Below the pieces are notes generated by a model, which saw only the letters and a program-made list of their open reading frames with translations, searched no databases and was not told the origin of the DNA. Source: Amphiura filiformis (Eukaryota; Echinodermata; Ophiuroidea; Amphilepidida; Amphiuridae). Taken from it: DNA of 64,000 nt. Positions 18,901-28,481 of the stretch are shown here, piece after piece. Every line of letters starts with the position of its first letter. Positions within the stretch are counted from its first letter, which is position 1. The stretch lies in NCBI RefSeq assembly GCF_039555335.1, contig NC_092642.1, forward strand, positions 10,488,752 to 10,552,751. The letters run 5' to 3'. Position numbers and translations under genes: made by a program.

Positions 18901-21900
18901 CATCGACTGGCAAACCTTTAGTCCCCTGGCTGCAGCGTGATGATAACTCACTCTGGATCTTAACTGCATTTCATGTAAGTACACAAGGTGTTTTTATAAA
19001 GACTGCACAAAAAGTAACGCAGCTGTTATAAATACACCTATAGCTTCAGAACCAATTATTGTTTTCACAATATTTCAACATAGAAAGAAGGACGATTTAT
19101 TTACGCGCATTTTGATGCTCCGTGTGTCCAATTTCATTAAATATAAAAATCACAGCAGTGTTTTAAAGGTGAATGGTGAATCCAACGGACGAGGACACAA
19201 AACACATTTAGGATCAATAAATGATACAAGAGGATACCTTGAATATGAACAACAGGATAGAAAAAGAGCATGGTATACCAACTTGTTGTGGAGGAACAAG
19301 TAATATACAGACTAGACAGTGTGCGGGGGGACAAAAACAGCAAATGTAGGCATTAGAAGTAAGCAAAGTTCGATAGCCAATTATTACCAGTTCCAAGGCC
19401 CACAGAAGTGCTAAACCTGCAAAAACATTAAGGATCAATGGGAATACAAAGTTACACTAGAACAAGTGGTGAAAATCAATGTGCATATAAAGAGACACGA
19501 TATACCAAACAACCAATGTAGGCACAAAACAGGCAAAATTCGATGACCAAAAATTGCCAATTCCAGAGCCCACAGAAGTGTCAAGAAAACAGTACAAAAG
19601 TACATTGAAGTGATGAAAACCACTGTGCACAATACAGCCAAAATAGCCGACGTTTCGAGTAGATAAACTGCTCTTCTTCAGGGACAGACAACAAAATATA
19701 AAAGCAAAGAACTAAAACTACATGCTGTAGATTTAAAAAAAAATCAAATCAAAAACTGAAGGCAAGTTCAATTAGTATATAACAAACAAGACTCGGTATA
19801 ACTAAGGTTGGCTTATACAAACTCAGAGCGAAATAAGATGCGTCTTAAGGGGTCGAGCTGTATTGTCTCAAATATCTCCGAAATGGGAGAAAACTGCCAT
19901 GTTTGCTGTGAAATTTTGCCTAGCAATATCTATCTCAGGTGCAAAATTTATGTTGCACATGAAAGATTGAAGTCTTTAGATTAATATTTTAGCAATCTTA
20001 ATATTATTAGTTGATAGGAAATTCTTCAAATATGCCTGTACATATAACGACGCATAACAGCCCACGCAGTTTTTTATAGGTGAACTCTTTTCGAGCAGTC
20101 CGTGTTGGACGATGACCCTATCTTTTTGCTGAGGTATTTACAGGACCTTGAAATAAGAATTATGATAGATATTTGCGACTTCGAATGCAACGAAGGCATG
20201 TTCGAAGCTCGTCAATACACAAAATACTACCTGATTTTACACTCTCGTCGACCACTGTCTGGCGCATGTTATTTTTACCTAGCTGGGGGTTTACACCCCC
20301 CCACCCCCCAGCTAGGTATTGTAATCGGTCGGGTTCTTCCGCTGGCAACAAACCACTGTAATCTTCCCGTTTTCTTCCGCTGGCAACAAAGTTAGTACGA
20401 GGAACCCATACTGTAGTAGCTCTGCACAATAGGTAGATAAATAGGGCAGCACCAATACGAAAATGTCATACCGATAAATGATGTGTCTGTTTTGCCCGTT
20501 AGTTAGTACGAGGAACCCATACCGTAGTAGTCTGCACAATAGGTAGATAGATAGGGCAGCACCAATACGAAAATGTCATACCGATAAATGATGTGTCTGT
20601 TTTGCCTGTTATTTTAAGTTTGTGTTGCGAACTACAACAAAGTGAAATTGCACATGTTCTTTTGCTCATCTATCAGGGCACAGTTCTTGAACCCCAATAT
20701 ATTTGTATATTCATTGAATAACCTTCGACAATAATGGGTACAAAAACTCATACCCTGTTCTCAAAATGCAATTATCATCTGTTCGTCATCCAAGCCAAGG
20801 GAAGGTGTGTATGAGAGGATTGATGGCTAATATGATTTTGGAAGGGCTCAGTGGGAATTGAAAGGTTATTGCAAAAAACTTGAATAATAGTGACAGTGAT
20901 TGGTGTACACTCTAAATTAGAAAGACAGAAGCAGTAATGGCATATTTATATACGTTTTTTAAATAGAAATTTGATTTTTGATATGAACCATGCAGGTGTG
21001 TTAAAGGCACTCCTTACAGTAATTGTAGTATAAATTTATGGGTTTAATATTATGTTTACTATTAAAAGTACTAGTATTAGGCTCTGGCTTATCTTTTGAT
21101 TTTGATTTTGCACCCATGTTTTACAGACTTTGGTGGTATGTTTGGAAACAGGGGATTAATGAGCCAGGCTTTAAAATGTTTAGCATTTATTTCTATAATA
21201 TGTCCGACCTCTTTTCTTCTTTGTATTAATGAAAGTGTTCTCTGGCCTCTTTCTTTGTAATGAATGTGTTTTTGGCTTGATTAGTAATTCCAATGTTAGT
21301 ACCGGTATATAAACTATCAGATGTGTTTCCTTTGCAGTAGGAACTTTAATTCTTTCAGTGCCATTATCATGGCAGTTAATATCAAACTCTAACTAGCATT
21401 TGTTTACAGGCTCTATGTTTTGTTTAAGTAAATGATTGTTGAGGGATTTTCTTGTCTTCTGATGTTAGGTTTTTTGTTTTATAGGCCTACTTATATCTTA
21501 GAGTATGTATCTTATTTTGTTTGATTAAAAACATCTTGCATTAAGTTTTATATTTCAGTTCCTAATTTGTGTGGTTTAAAACATTAACAATTGGTGTTCT
21601 TGTATTTTACAGGGAAATTAAACATGGTTTAAGATTATGCGCAACACAAAATAGCTTGCAAATGGAATAGGCCTACATGAATGCGGGACATGAATTCATT
21701 TGTTTTCCTACCTTTTTTTTTTGTTTGTTTATGAAGTTGGGGAAAATAGTATAAAAGGCCTTTAAAAGTCTATAGTAATTGGAAACTGTAAAAGAAGTGC
21801 AAGAACCTGTTCATGATACCTCCGAGTCCACTGGGTATTATACTGTGTGTGTGAAAGCACTAATGTGGTGCCACATTACATTTGATGTATAGTAGTATAT

Positions 21901-24900
21901 ATGTCATGGACTGTAACATTTGAGCTGTTTAACCCCCTTAATGTGCTCTGCATGCTAGCCATATAGCTTCAACATAAAAGTTCTAGTTTTGAGATATTTT
22001 TTCAAAATATCAAGTCTATCTTTAAGAACCACTGAACCAATACCAGGCTTGTTTGTACTCATTTTAATGCATATTTAATGCTGCTTCCAAATATGGTAAT
22101 GAAAATAAACAATTTTAATATGAAATTTTTGGAAAAAAAATGAAACTTGTCGTCTGCAGTCGACACCCGCGTGGAGAGAGAGTTATAGGGTCAATTGGTC
22201 AGGGTATACAAGTAATATTGTAAATCATTTCTATTGCACAACCTTATGCCCTACAACAAGTTAAAACTGCATTTCCAAAAGGTTTCAGTGTTAGATGAAT
22301 TGGTCAGTGTCGTGGTATGATAAATGTTTATAAATGTGTATTGCAGTTAATGGTACCAGTACATTTTATTGTTATCATGGTTATCACCCATTTGCTGTTT
22401 TCTGTAATCATGGTGATCTTGAATGAGAAATACTAGCTAGTACTAACAAGGTAAGACTGATCATAGTTTAATTAATTTAATTCTATTTAGTGATAGTTAC
22501 AGGACTATTCATAAGGTATTGAATAATTCTGGAGACCCTATGCACAAGTATAACCCTCCAACCCTAAGCAACCCTTCAATTATAACCTCTAACCCTAATC
22601 CTCACCGTTTATAAACCTAACCCTAATCCTAACCCTAATTTAAATTTAAATTATAAGGGGCTGGCATTTTCTTTTGAAGGGGGGGTCATGAATATACTGG
22701 GAGTGGGGGCTCATAGAATTTTTAGACCAATTATAGGGGGTTATAATTTTTCAACACCCAAAATAGGGGGTATAGAATTATTAAGGGCTGGTGACTCAAA
22801 CTTTTAGCGCGCTGTGCATGTGTTCTTGCACACAATCTTTCATTATATAATGCAAATATTTTGCGCATATAGCGCGCCTTCTTTACACACACAATTAAAT
22901 TTAACGCACTCCACACACTTTCTTTGCTCTAAAGTTTTGATGCGCTCCTCGCCTTTGTTCCGGCAATGAATAATTTGTCTTGAGTCTGTGTAGGTGGAAG
23001 TGGGTGGGTGGGGGGGGGGGGGGTCATAAAATTTTTCGACCCAAGATAGGAGGGTCATAAACATTTTTACTCCGGTCACCGACCCCCCCCCCCTGACGAA
23101 GAAAAATGACATCCCCTAACCAAACCCTAACCCTAAAACACAGGGTGCATGAGGGTAAACCAGAATTATACCTGCAATAATAATAATTCCTATTCATGTT
23201 TTTAGTCCAAGACACAATGTTTATCATCACCGTTCAACATCTTTATTAACCACTCCCGTTTACTAACTGCTCCTGTTTACTCTACTAGCTCCTGCTAGTT
23301 TTGAATAAAAATAAACACACTATCTGTGGTCATCTTGTGACTCTCATACATTTTGGTCATCAAAAGTATTATGCCCACCCCGCATTTTTTTTCTTTCCGG
23401 AAAATTTATGACCCCTGTATATTTGGGATCCTCCTTCCAACGAAAATGATAGCCCCTAAGGGGTATTTATGGGCTCAAACTCAGTGACAACAAACCTCAC
23501 AACCAGGGGAACATTTTGCAGGGGTCATGTCAAATCTTAGAATTGCTGCATTTTCTGGCAATATGTAGGGGGTACGGGCTCAAACTCAGTGACAATGAAC
23601 TTGATGAGAAGAGTAACATTTTGGAATATTTTGCATGGATCACGTCAAAGGTCAGCTGGGGTCAAATCTTCGCAAATTTCAATATCTAGACATCTGTAAG
23701 CGTACGGCGCTCAATCTCGGCGACAACCTCATGACCAGGGAACATATGTTGGAACATTTTGCAGGAGCAGGTCAAAGGTCAGCTGGGGTCAAATCTTCAA
23801 TTTCAATATCTGGACATCTGTAAGGTGTGCAGGGGCTCAATCTCGGTGACAACCTCATGACCTGGGGGAACATATTGGAACATTTTTAACGGGTCAGCTC
23901 AAAAGACATCGTTCTGGGGCCAAATCTTAGAATTGCGTTATCTGGACATCTGTAAGAGGTACAGGGCTCAAACTCGGTGACAACTCATGACCAGGGGTGA
24001 ATTATGGAACATCTTGCAGGGGTCTGGTTAAAAGGTCATCTGGGTCAAATCTTAGAATTGCATTTTCTGGACATCTGTGAGGAGTACAGGACTCAAAACT
24101 CGGTGACAACAAACCTCATGACAGGGGAACATTTTTGGAACATTTTGCAGGGGTCAGATACCTCCACAACACCAACATGCCCCAGCTAGGTTTGTGGTCT
24201 ATGACCACCATTTGCCTCTAGTGTTACTTTAAATTCAACAAAATTCCAATTTTTTAGGCAAAAAGACTTCTAGAGATACCATCCTGCATGTCCATGTTCG
24301 ATTTATGGTAATACACCAACCAATTTTTAAATATCAATTTGTTTATATTCACGGAAGCCATATTTTGTGCATTTTCGACAGTAACGAGTTAACGCTAATT
24401 TGGTACAAATTTGTCAGTTTTGCCAAAGTTATTTATCCGGTTAACTAACGAATACCAAGGTTCATAGGCGAGCTAATAGCGCTATGTTATTTAATTACTT
24501 TTACTTACGATTTTTATCATGATTCCGTTTGAGAATAAATATAATTCCTTATGGGTCTCCAACTTTGTCTTCAAGCTTTTCTTCACGACAAGCCATGTGT
24601 GCTTGCCAGGCAAGTCAAAAGCAAATTGGGACAAATCGGCACTAAATATGTATCCCGTAACTACATCAATATATCACCCAAATGTCCATGTTATTTAGGA
24701 TACAATGTTAATGTAAATAAATTGTAATATACAATTTTAAAAACAATGTTTAATATGTTCTAACGTGCGTATGCGCGATTCTTTCTCCCGTTTGAGTTTT
24801 AATGTATATACCTGTAATGTATTGACAATCAATTCATAAGAAGCCTGGGGAAAGTTAATACTGCAACACTGCAGCGCTGAAAAACACGGTCAATTCTGTG

Positions 24901-27239
24901 AAAGGATTTGGGATGAAATCGTTCTTGCTTGATTTATTAGGTCTATTAAGGGATCCGGAATGAGCGTTTGAGCGTTTCTGACAATATTTTAGGGACATGA
25001 GAGCAATCAGACGTATCGAATTTTTCGCATTTTGAAAATACGAAGCATTTATGACAAATTATAAAATAATTGATATTTTTCAAAATTTTGATATAATCCT
25101 CAAGTAATTTTATGACAAATTATAATGATTGATATTTTCAAAGTTTTAGTTATAGGAGGTAACGACGATCAATTGAAATTTTGATATTGATCTATTGAAG
25201 ATATGGATTTTTTCCCAAAAGCCCTATTTTTTTTGAAGTGTTTTGGGAAAAAATCCATATTTCAATACGAAAGGTCAAATTTTTCAATTGATCGTCGGCT
25301 TTTCATCCCACCCATACACTTTAAGTATAAATCATCAGATTTATAAAGTTTACTTCGAGTACTGCTAAATATCAAAAATATCAATTTTTAATGATTTGCC
25401 ATAAAATGTGAATTATATTGCGAATTTCAAAAAATCAAAAATTTTTGATATCAGAAGGACATTCTTCGTATTCAGAATGCAATTCGATATGTCTGATGTG
25501 CTCTAATCTCCCACAATAAATACTGTCCAAACGTTCATACCCCAGCTCTTAATGTGACCATGGAAGAAATATCTTTCTTCTTCCATGATGTGACAAAGGA
25601 ACAGGTCTCTAGTTTGATTCCACAACCATTCAAACCGAGCTCGTGTTTTATTGTATCATCGTGTATTAAAATCAGGAAGGATATATGTCGTAAAATGAAC
25701 CGGAACAATATAACAATTATACTGTCACCTGTGTTGAAGGACGGTTCTAAGATACAGGGTGTTCCAGAATGATCTTTACCGTGTTTGAAAACATTAATCA
25801 ACATTGTATTTAATTTGAGTACGGTACGTAAAATACAATGGCATAAATGTCACCTACTTATTGTGTTACTTTCATTGCAAAAACTTCATTCGTTTTGGCG
25901 TGATATTGATATTCTTAAAACTGGATGTTTTGCACCCGGGTTTTGCACGTGTAAAAATTGCATATGTGTAACTTACAACAAAGGCTTCATAAGCACAAGA
26001 CATTGCTGCTTTATCACTATCGCATAGGCCTACTTTGCAATTATGTGTAGACATCATACAGTTGTCATAGGAGATACACCAAATTTGGCACAGATTAAGT
26101 TTTAATCTTTTTCATGTGTTTTCAATATTACGAGGGCTCAGAGCAAGAACTAGCTATGTCCACAATTACATGTTACTGATTTCGGCAACAAATGGATAGT
26201 TAATTCTGCACTCCATAATAAATGCAAGTGACACCCTGTAGCTTAAGATGACAGCGAGCCAGGTTTCAAGATCGATTTCACGACCAGTCATACATATTAC
26301 CTGTTTTATTGTTACCTTATGGAGGCCAGACTTTTATTTGAATGATAATGGCTCTGTCACGCCGTATTGAATACCTCTCTGTACGGAATGTTACATCACA
26401 ATTCAGTATAATTATTCAAGGTTGGTACGCGTGTTCTGTCATCGACTTGACAACAAGCACACCGGTACAAACATTTTGTAAATCGTGGAAAGTCGTATTT
26501 ATGCAAAATGATCAAAAAAATGATACTTTTTAGGTGTTATTCTGTTAGTTTCTGTTTGGCAAATCATAAATGCGTACGTGTTTTGGTCAAAATGGCAATA
26601 ATCTTACTTTTTACCCCTACCCACCTGATATAGCCTATGTACAACCTTAACTTAATAGAAGCTAGTTGACTAGAATTATTTAGCTATACATATTCCACTG
26701 TATATAGCATTGTTGCCGTGATCTGGTTTTTTTTTCTGATGAGCGAAATTACGATTGTATAATTCTCATTACTAAAGTCTGCTATATTAATACAAATGAA
26801 CTTTTCATGCTATTATGTCGTAACAGACTGACATGGCTTACCTTACCATAATTTTATTCGTATAATTCAGGTAAACAAGGAAAAGGCAGCTGCGGTAGCC
26901 GACTTTGAGAAAAACTGGCGAGCACAGAGCGGGGCAGATTTCATCTTAAACGCACCTAAAGAGATCGGTATAACTAAGGTTGGCTTCTACAAGAAGTTTG
27001 TCTCACCCCCGGTTCTGAATTCGTACGATTACTTCTTGAGAGCTGAGATTACTGGAATTGCAAATGACAACAATGCACCTGCCTTAGACTTCCTGAAGAA
27101 ATTAGTAGAGTTCAAATATCCGGGATTGCGTGTGACGGATACGGATACTGCTTTGTATAAGACGGATCCGGAATATATTATTTATCCTGATGCTGGAAGG
27201 AGGGATCTTCCAGAAGGGCACTCGTGGGTTCTTGAATAA
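15153..27239 (+). CDS. ABM-like (dimeric alpha/beta barrel) protein, paralogue 2, four exons, frameshifted
   Basis: Exons are 15153-15344, 17860-17994, 18880-18974 and 26871-27239, with GT-AG introns at the same positions and phases as the first paralogue. Conserved blocks include YMVFNAFEEIP, GWQYTANHVKKEKGFLVTQLHR, HAIFDGPDFAAFRGP, GGYEEFATSTGKPL, ADFEKNW, SGADFILNAPKE and YKTDPEY. Exon 4 is twelve bases longer than its partner's. Exon 1 lacks one base near 15232-15243 relative to paralogue 1, so the ATG frame reaches a stop before the exon ends; exons 2-4 are open. This is either a young pseudogene or a consensus error. Intron 3 (7.9 kb) is filled with repeats. AATAAA overlaps the stop codon, which is probably coincidental. 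The function is unknown beyond the fold-level resemblance. Confidence 0.75.
15780..15912. repeat. (TTAA/TTAT)n microsatellite
   Basis: Compound ATTA/TTAT tetranucleotide tracts lie in intron 1 of the second ABM-like gene. Confidence 0.95.
16058..16901. mobile_element. Foldback element packed with CAACGTTGG palindromes
   Basis: The left end CCCAGATAGCAACACTACG and the right end (reverse complement) CCCAGATAGCAAGACAACG form imperfect inverted repeats of about 38 bases. TA flanks both sides (16056-16057 and 16902-16903). The interior is a long series of near-palindromic units around CCAACGTTGG. A 75-80 bp tandem duplication (about 16425-16580) containing GGGGTTCGAACGTTGGC is also inside. Confidence 0.75.
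16904..17478 (+). pseudogene. Non-LTR retrotransposon (CR1/L2-like) reverse transcriptase fragment
   Basis: The translation contains ILLDLSAAFDTVDHNILLSR, YLTNRTQNVRI, SVPQGSVLGP and YHVYANDTQLYL, then KSNFLKLNDDKTEFLLFG. These are RT palm motifs in order, typical of CR1/L2-type LINEs. The normally invariant YADD reads YAND, so the first catalytic aspartate is lost. The endonuclease domain and the rest are missing. It abuts the foldback element on its left and lies in intron 1 of the second ABM-like gene on the sense strand. It is a dead, 5'-truncated remnant. Confidence 0.9.
17500..17774. mobile_element. Truncated copy of TTAA-flanked GTAGTACC MITE
   Basis: The right half matches the element at 18226-18584, including CCTTGCCCCTATAATATACAT, GAGAAAAATGCAAAAA, and the GTGTAGTACCCCTTAA terminus. 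The left terminus is absent. Confidence 0.65.
18226..18584. mobile_element. Palindromic TTAA-flanked MITE (GTACTACACCC family), complete copy
   Basis: It begins TTAAGGGGTACTACACCC and ends GGGTGTAGTACCCCCTTAA, and the halves are inverted copies with CTGAAATTTCAGT motifs on each side of a CCGCTAGGATGTACC centre. It lies in intron 2 of the second ABM-like gene. An interrupted copy is at 47837-48422 and a truncated one at 17500-17774. Confidence 0.85.
18975..20276. other. Intron 3 of second ABM-like gene, proximal part
   Basis: No exon is seen. A retroelement-like segment near 19645-19690 reads, on the minus strand, CTGAAGAAGAGCAG then CGAAACGTCGGC, a motif common in invertebrate retroelement remnants. 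The pair of related stretches at 19380-19420 and 19545-19585 (CCAGAGCCCACAGAAGTG and a variant) is a local duplication. Confidence 0.4.
20391..20612. repeat. Tandem duplication, period about 111 bases
   Basis: The segment starting GTTAGTACGAGGAACCCATA occurs at 20391 and 20502 and runs through ATGATGTGTCTGTTTTGCC in both copies, with few differences. Confidence 0.85.
22545..22652. repeat. Interstitial telomere-like CCCTAA repeats (degenerate)
   Basis: Several CCCTAA and CCCTAATCC units lie between 22555 and 22650, with another ACCCTAACCCTAA near 23118. They are short and degenerate. Confidence 0.6.
22670..23085 (+). repeat. Dispersed repeat family R2, copy 2
   Basis: It matches 14570-14962 in the same orientation from ATAGAATTATTAAGGGCTGG to ACTCCGGTCACCGAC, including GGCAATGAATAATTTGTC. 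It lies within intron 3 of the second ABM-like gene. Confidence 0.75.
23480..24165. repeat. Minisatellite of about 125-130 bases with GGTCAAAGGTCA motifs
   Basis: Roughly five to six degenerate units share GGTGACAACCTCATGACCAG, GGAACATTTTGCAGG, GGTCAAAGGTCA, and TCTGGACATCTGTAAG. The perfect direct repeat AGGTCAAAGGTCA is at about 23768; weaker versions occur at about 23645, 23893 and 24026. Confidence 0.8.
24192..24945. other. Intron 3 of second ABM-like gene, no feature seen
   Basis: AT-rich intronic sequence. I see no exon or recognisable repeat boundary. Confidence 0.4.
24946..25552. mobile_element. Long palindromic MITE flanked by TTAA, copy 2
   Basis: It begins TTAAGGGATCCGGAATGAGC and ends CCCCAGCTCTTAA. 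It matches the copy at 4090-4756 with several deletions in the left arm. It lies in intron 3 of the second ABM-like gene. Confidence 0.8.
25755..26238. mobile_element. Probable TA-flanked MITE (CAGGGTGT termini)
   Basis: The left end TA-CAGGGTGTTCC and right end GACACCCTG-TA are short inverted termini flanked by TA, as in Tc1/mariner derivatives. Internal similarity between arms is not obvious. Confidence 0.45.
26239..26870. other. Intron 3 of second ABM-like gene, distal part
   Basis: No feature is recognised before the exon 4 acceptor (AATTCAG at 26864-26870). Confidence 0.4.
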
Positions 27240-27291
27240 AGCAAACGAAATACAACAATCTGACACATCGAATGACGCCAAAGTATAGAAA

Positions 27292-27491
27292 NNNNNNNNN
27301 NNNNNNNNNNNNNNNNNNNNNNNNNNNNNNNNNNNNNNNNNNNNNNNNNNNNNNNNNNNNNNNNNNNNNNNNNNNNNNNNNNNNNNNNNNNNNNNNNNNN
27401 NNNNNNNNNNNNNNNNNNNNNNNNNNNNNNNNNNNNNNNNNNNNNNNNNNNNNNNNNNNNNNNNNNNNNNNNNNNNNNNNNNNNNNNNNNN
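27292..27491. other. Assembly gap (200 N)
   Basis: Exactly 200 unknown bases, probably a placeholder length. It lies between the 3' end of the second ABM-like gene and the last P450 exon seen, where the missing P450 exons would be expected. The sequence just right of it (GGTAGTGTGGATTTTAA) matches the reverse complement of about 63595-63640, a dispersed repeat. Confidence 0.97.
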
Positions 27492-27545
27492 CAAAGGGGT
27501 AGTGTGGATTTTAAATGGAATAGCCCAATTCACTGTTACAGTACA

Positions 27546-27560
27546 GCTCTTTTCAGAGCC
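27546..27560 (+). promoter_or_regulatory. Histone 3'-end-like stem-loop remnant
   Basis: GCTCTTTTCAGAGCC folds as GCTCT/AGAGC with a TTTC loop, close to the metazoan histone mRNA hairpin. A purine-rich AGTAAGAAAGG follows about 12-14 bases later, where a histone downstream element would be. The outermost stem pair is lost and no histone frame is visible. A second, weaker hairpin is at 28073-28088. Confidence 0.4.
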
Positions 27561-27593
27561 AAAGATTCTTCAGTAAGAAAGGGGCATCTTCTA

Positions 27594-28071
27594 TTAAAGC
27601 CATAATGTGTGATTTGCATAGAGAACAGATTCCAATTTAAATAGTTAGTTTTCACTGATCACATAATTGTCCCCTTTTAATTTTGAGCTAAACAAATGAG
27701 GTAAATGAAGAAAATTGCCATTTCATTCCAGCGCCTACAATGTGAGTATTAGCTCGCCAATCATATAATTTAATATTGGCGTAGCTTCACACAGCTAGCA
27801 TTAACAAACATGACTTACGACAAATAGCGATATGCACACAGTTTAGCCATCATTGATTCAATAATACACATAATACGCGATGTGTTAAGCCACCACTCTA
27901 TCGGTGAACTCATGGAGAATAAATACTTAAATTATACTGTAATTAAAGCATTTCAGGCTTAGTCTTTCACATGGTATTTTAGTACGCATTGGGCATTACA
28001 ATCATGAAAAGTAGAAATTCAACAAAAATTGAGGGCGTCCCTGTGGAGCAAATCACACATTATGGCTTTAA
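27594..28071. mobile_element. TTAA-flanked MITE (AAAGCCATAATGTGTGATTT termini)
   Basis: The left end TTAAAGCCATAATGTGTGAT and right end ATCACACATTATGGCTTTAA are inverted copies of about 25 bases, with TTAA at both edges. There is no coding capacity. It lies between two histone-like hairpins. Confidence 0.8.
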
Positions 28072-28072
28072 C

Positions 28073-28088
28073 AACTCTTTTCAGAGCC
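28073..28088 (+). promoter_or_regulatory. Second histone-like hairpin remnant
   Basis: AACTCTTTTCAGAGCC retains a four-pair stem (CTCT/AGAG) and the TTTC loop but loses the two outer pairs. It lies two bases beyond the right end of the TTAA MITE and has no histone frame nearby. Confidence 0.3.
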
Positions 28089-28344
28089 GCCAACCTGTGA
28101 GCTGACATGGGGGCAGTCTATTTGAATGACTCTGTACAGTCAGGACAATCAGGAACTTTAGGCATACTATGTAGCCAATGCTAGTATAGTAGGCCTATGC
28201 AGTATGCCAAAGATTTCAGTCACCTTATAATTGAAATGCATTAAAAAAAATATATCTTACATAAATGCAAACGGCCACATTAAGCTGTGATTCACACCAA
28301 ACTTGATCCAAATACTCCATCTTGAAAACTGTATCATAGCTTAC

Positions 28345-28481
28345 AGGTTCCCTTCAGATGTCAACTCATCCACTTCTTCCTGTAGTCTCTTCTGTACATC
28401 TGGATACTTAGCTATGGCATATGATGCAAAGGCCATGGTACTAGATACTGTTTCATAGCCAGCAAAAAAGAACAACAAGCT
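28345..28481 (-). CDS. P450 exon 10, I-helix
   Basis: It encodes [18 protein letters not shown] and a K/EEVDEL-type segment ([15 protein letters not shown]) typical of CYP3 proteins. The acceptor TTTCAG is at 28482-28487 and the donor GTAAGC follows at 28344. It ends in phase 2. It is the last P450 exon visible. Confidence 0.9.

Larger units (their letters stand above)
20277..24191. mobile_element. Possible large composite element bounded by CCCAGCTAGGT
   Basis: The left end is a palindromic head (ACCTAGCTGGGGG...CCCCCAGCTAGGT, 20277-20317) followed by TTCTTCCGCTGGCAACAAA. The right end is CCCCAGCTAGGT at 24180-24191, preceded by a tandem array. The smaller element at 40097-41071 has the same plan. 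Whether the 3.9 kb is one unit or several overlapping repeats is uncertain, because family R2 and telomere-like repeats lie inside it. Confidence 0.4.

Noticed and set aside
19640-19695. Hammerhead ribozyme (minus strand CTGAAGA...GAAAC)
   Set aside because: Core-like bases are present, but stem II cannot form more than about three pairs without a bulge and flanking stems are not convincing.
27492-28344. Remaining P450 exons (ExxR, heme loop)
   Set aside because: I read the minus strand through this stretch and found only repeats and a TTAA MITE.
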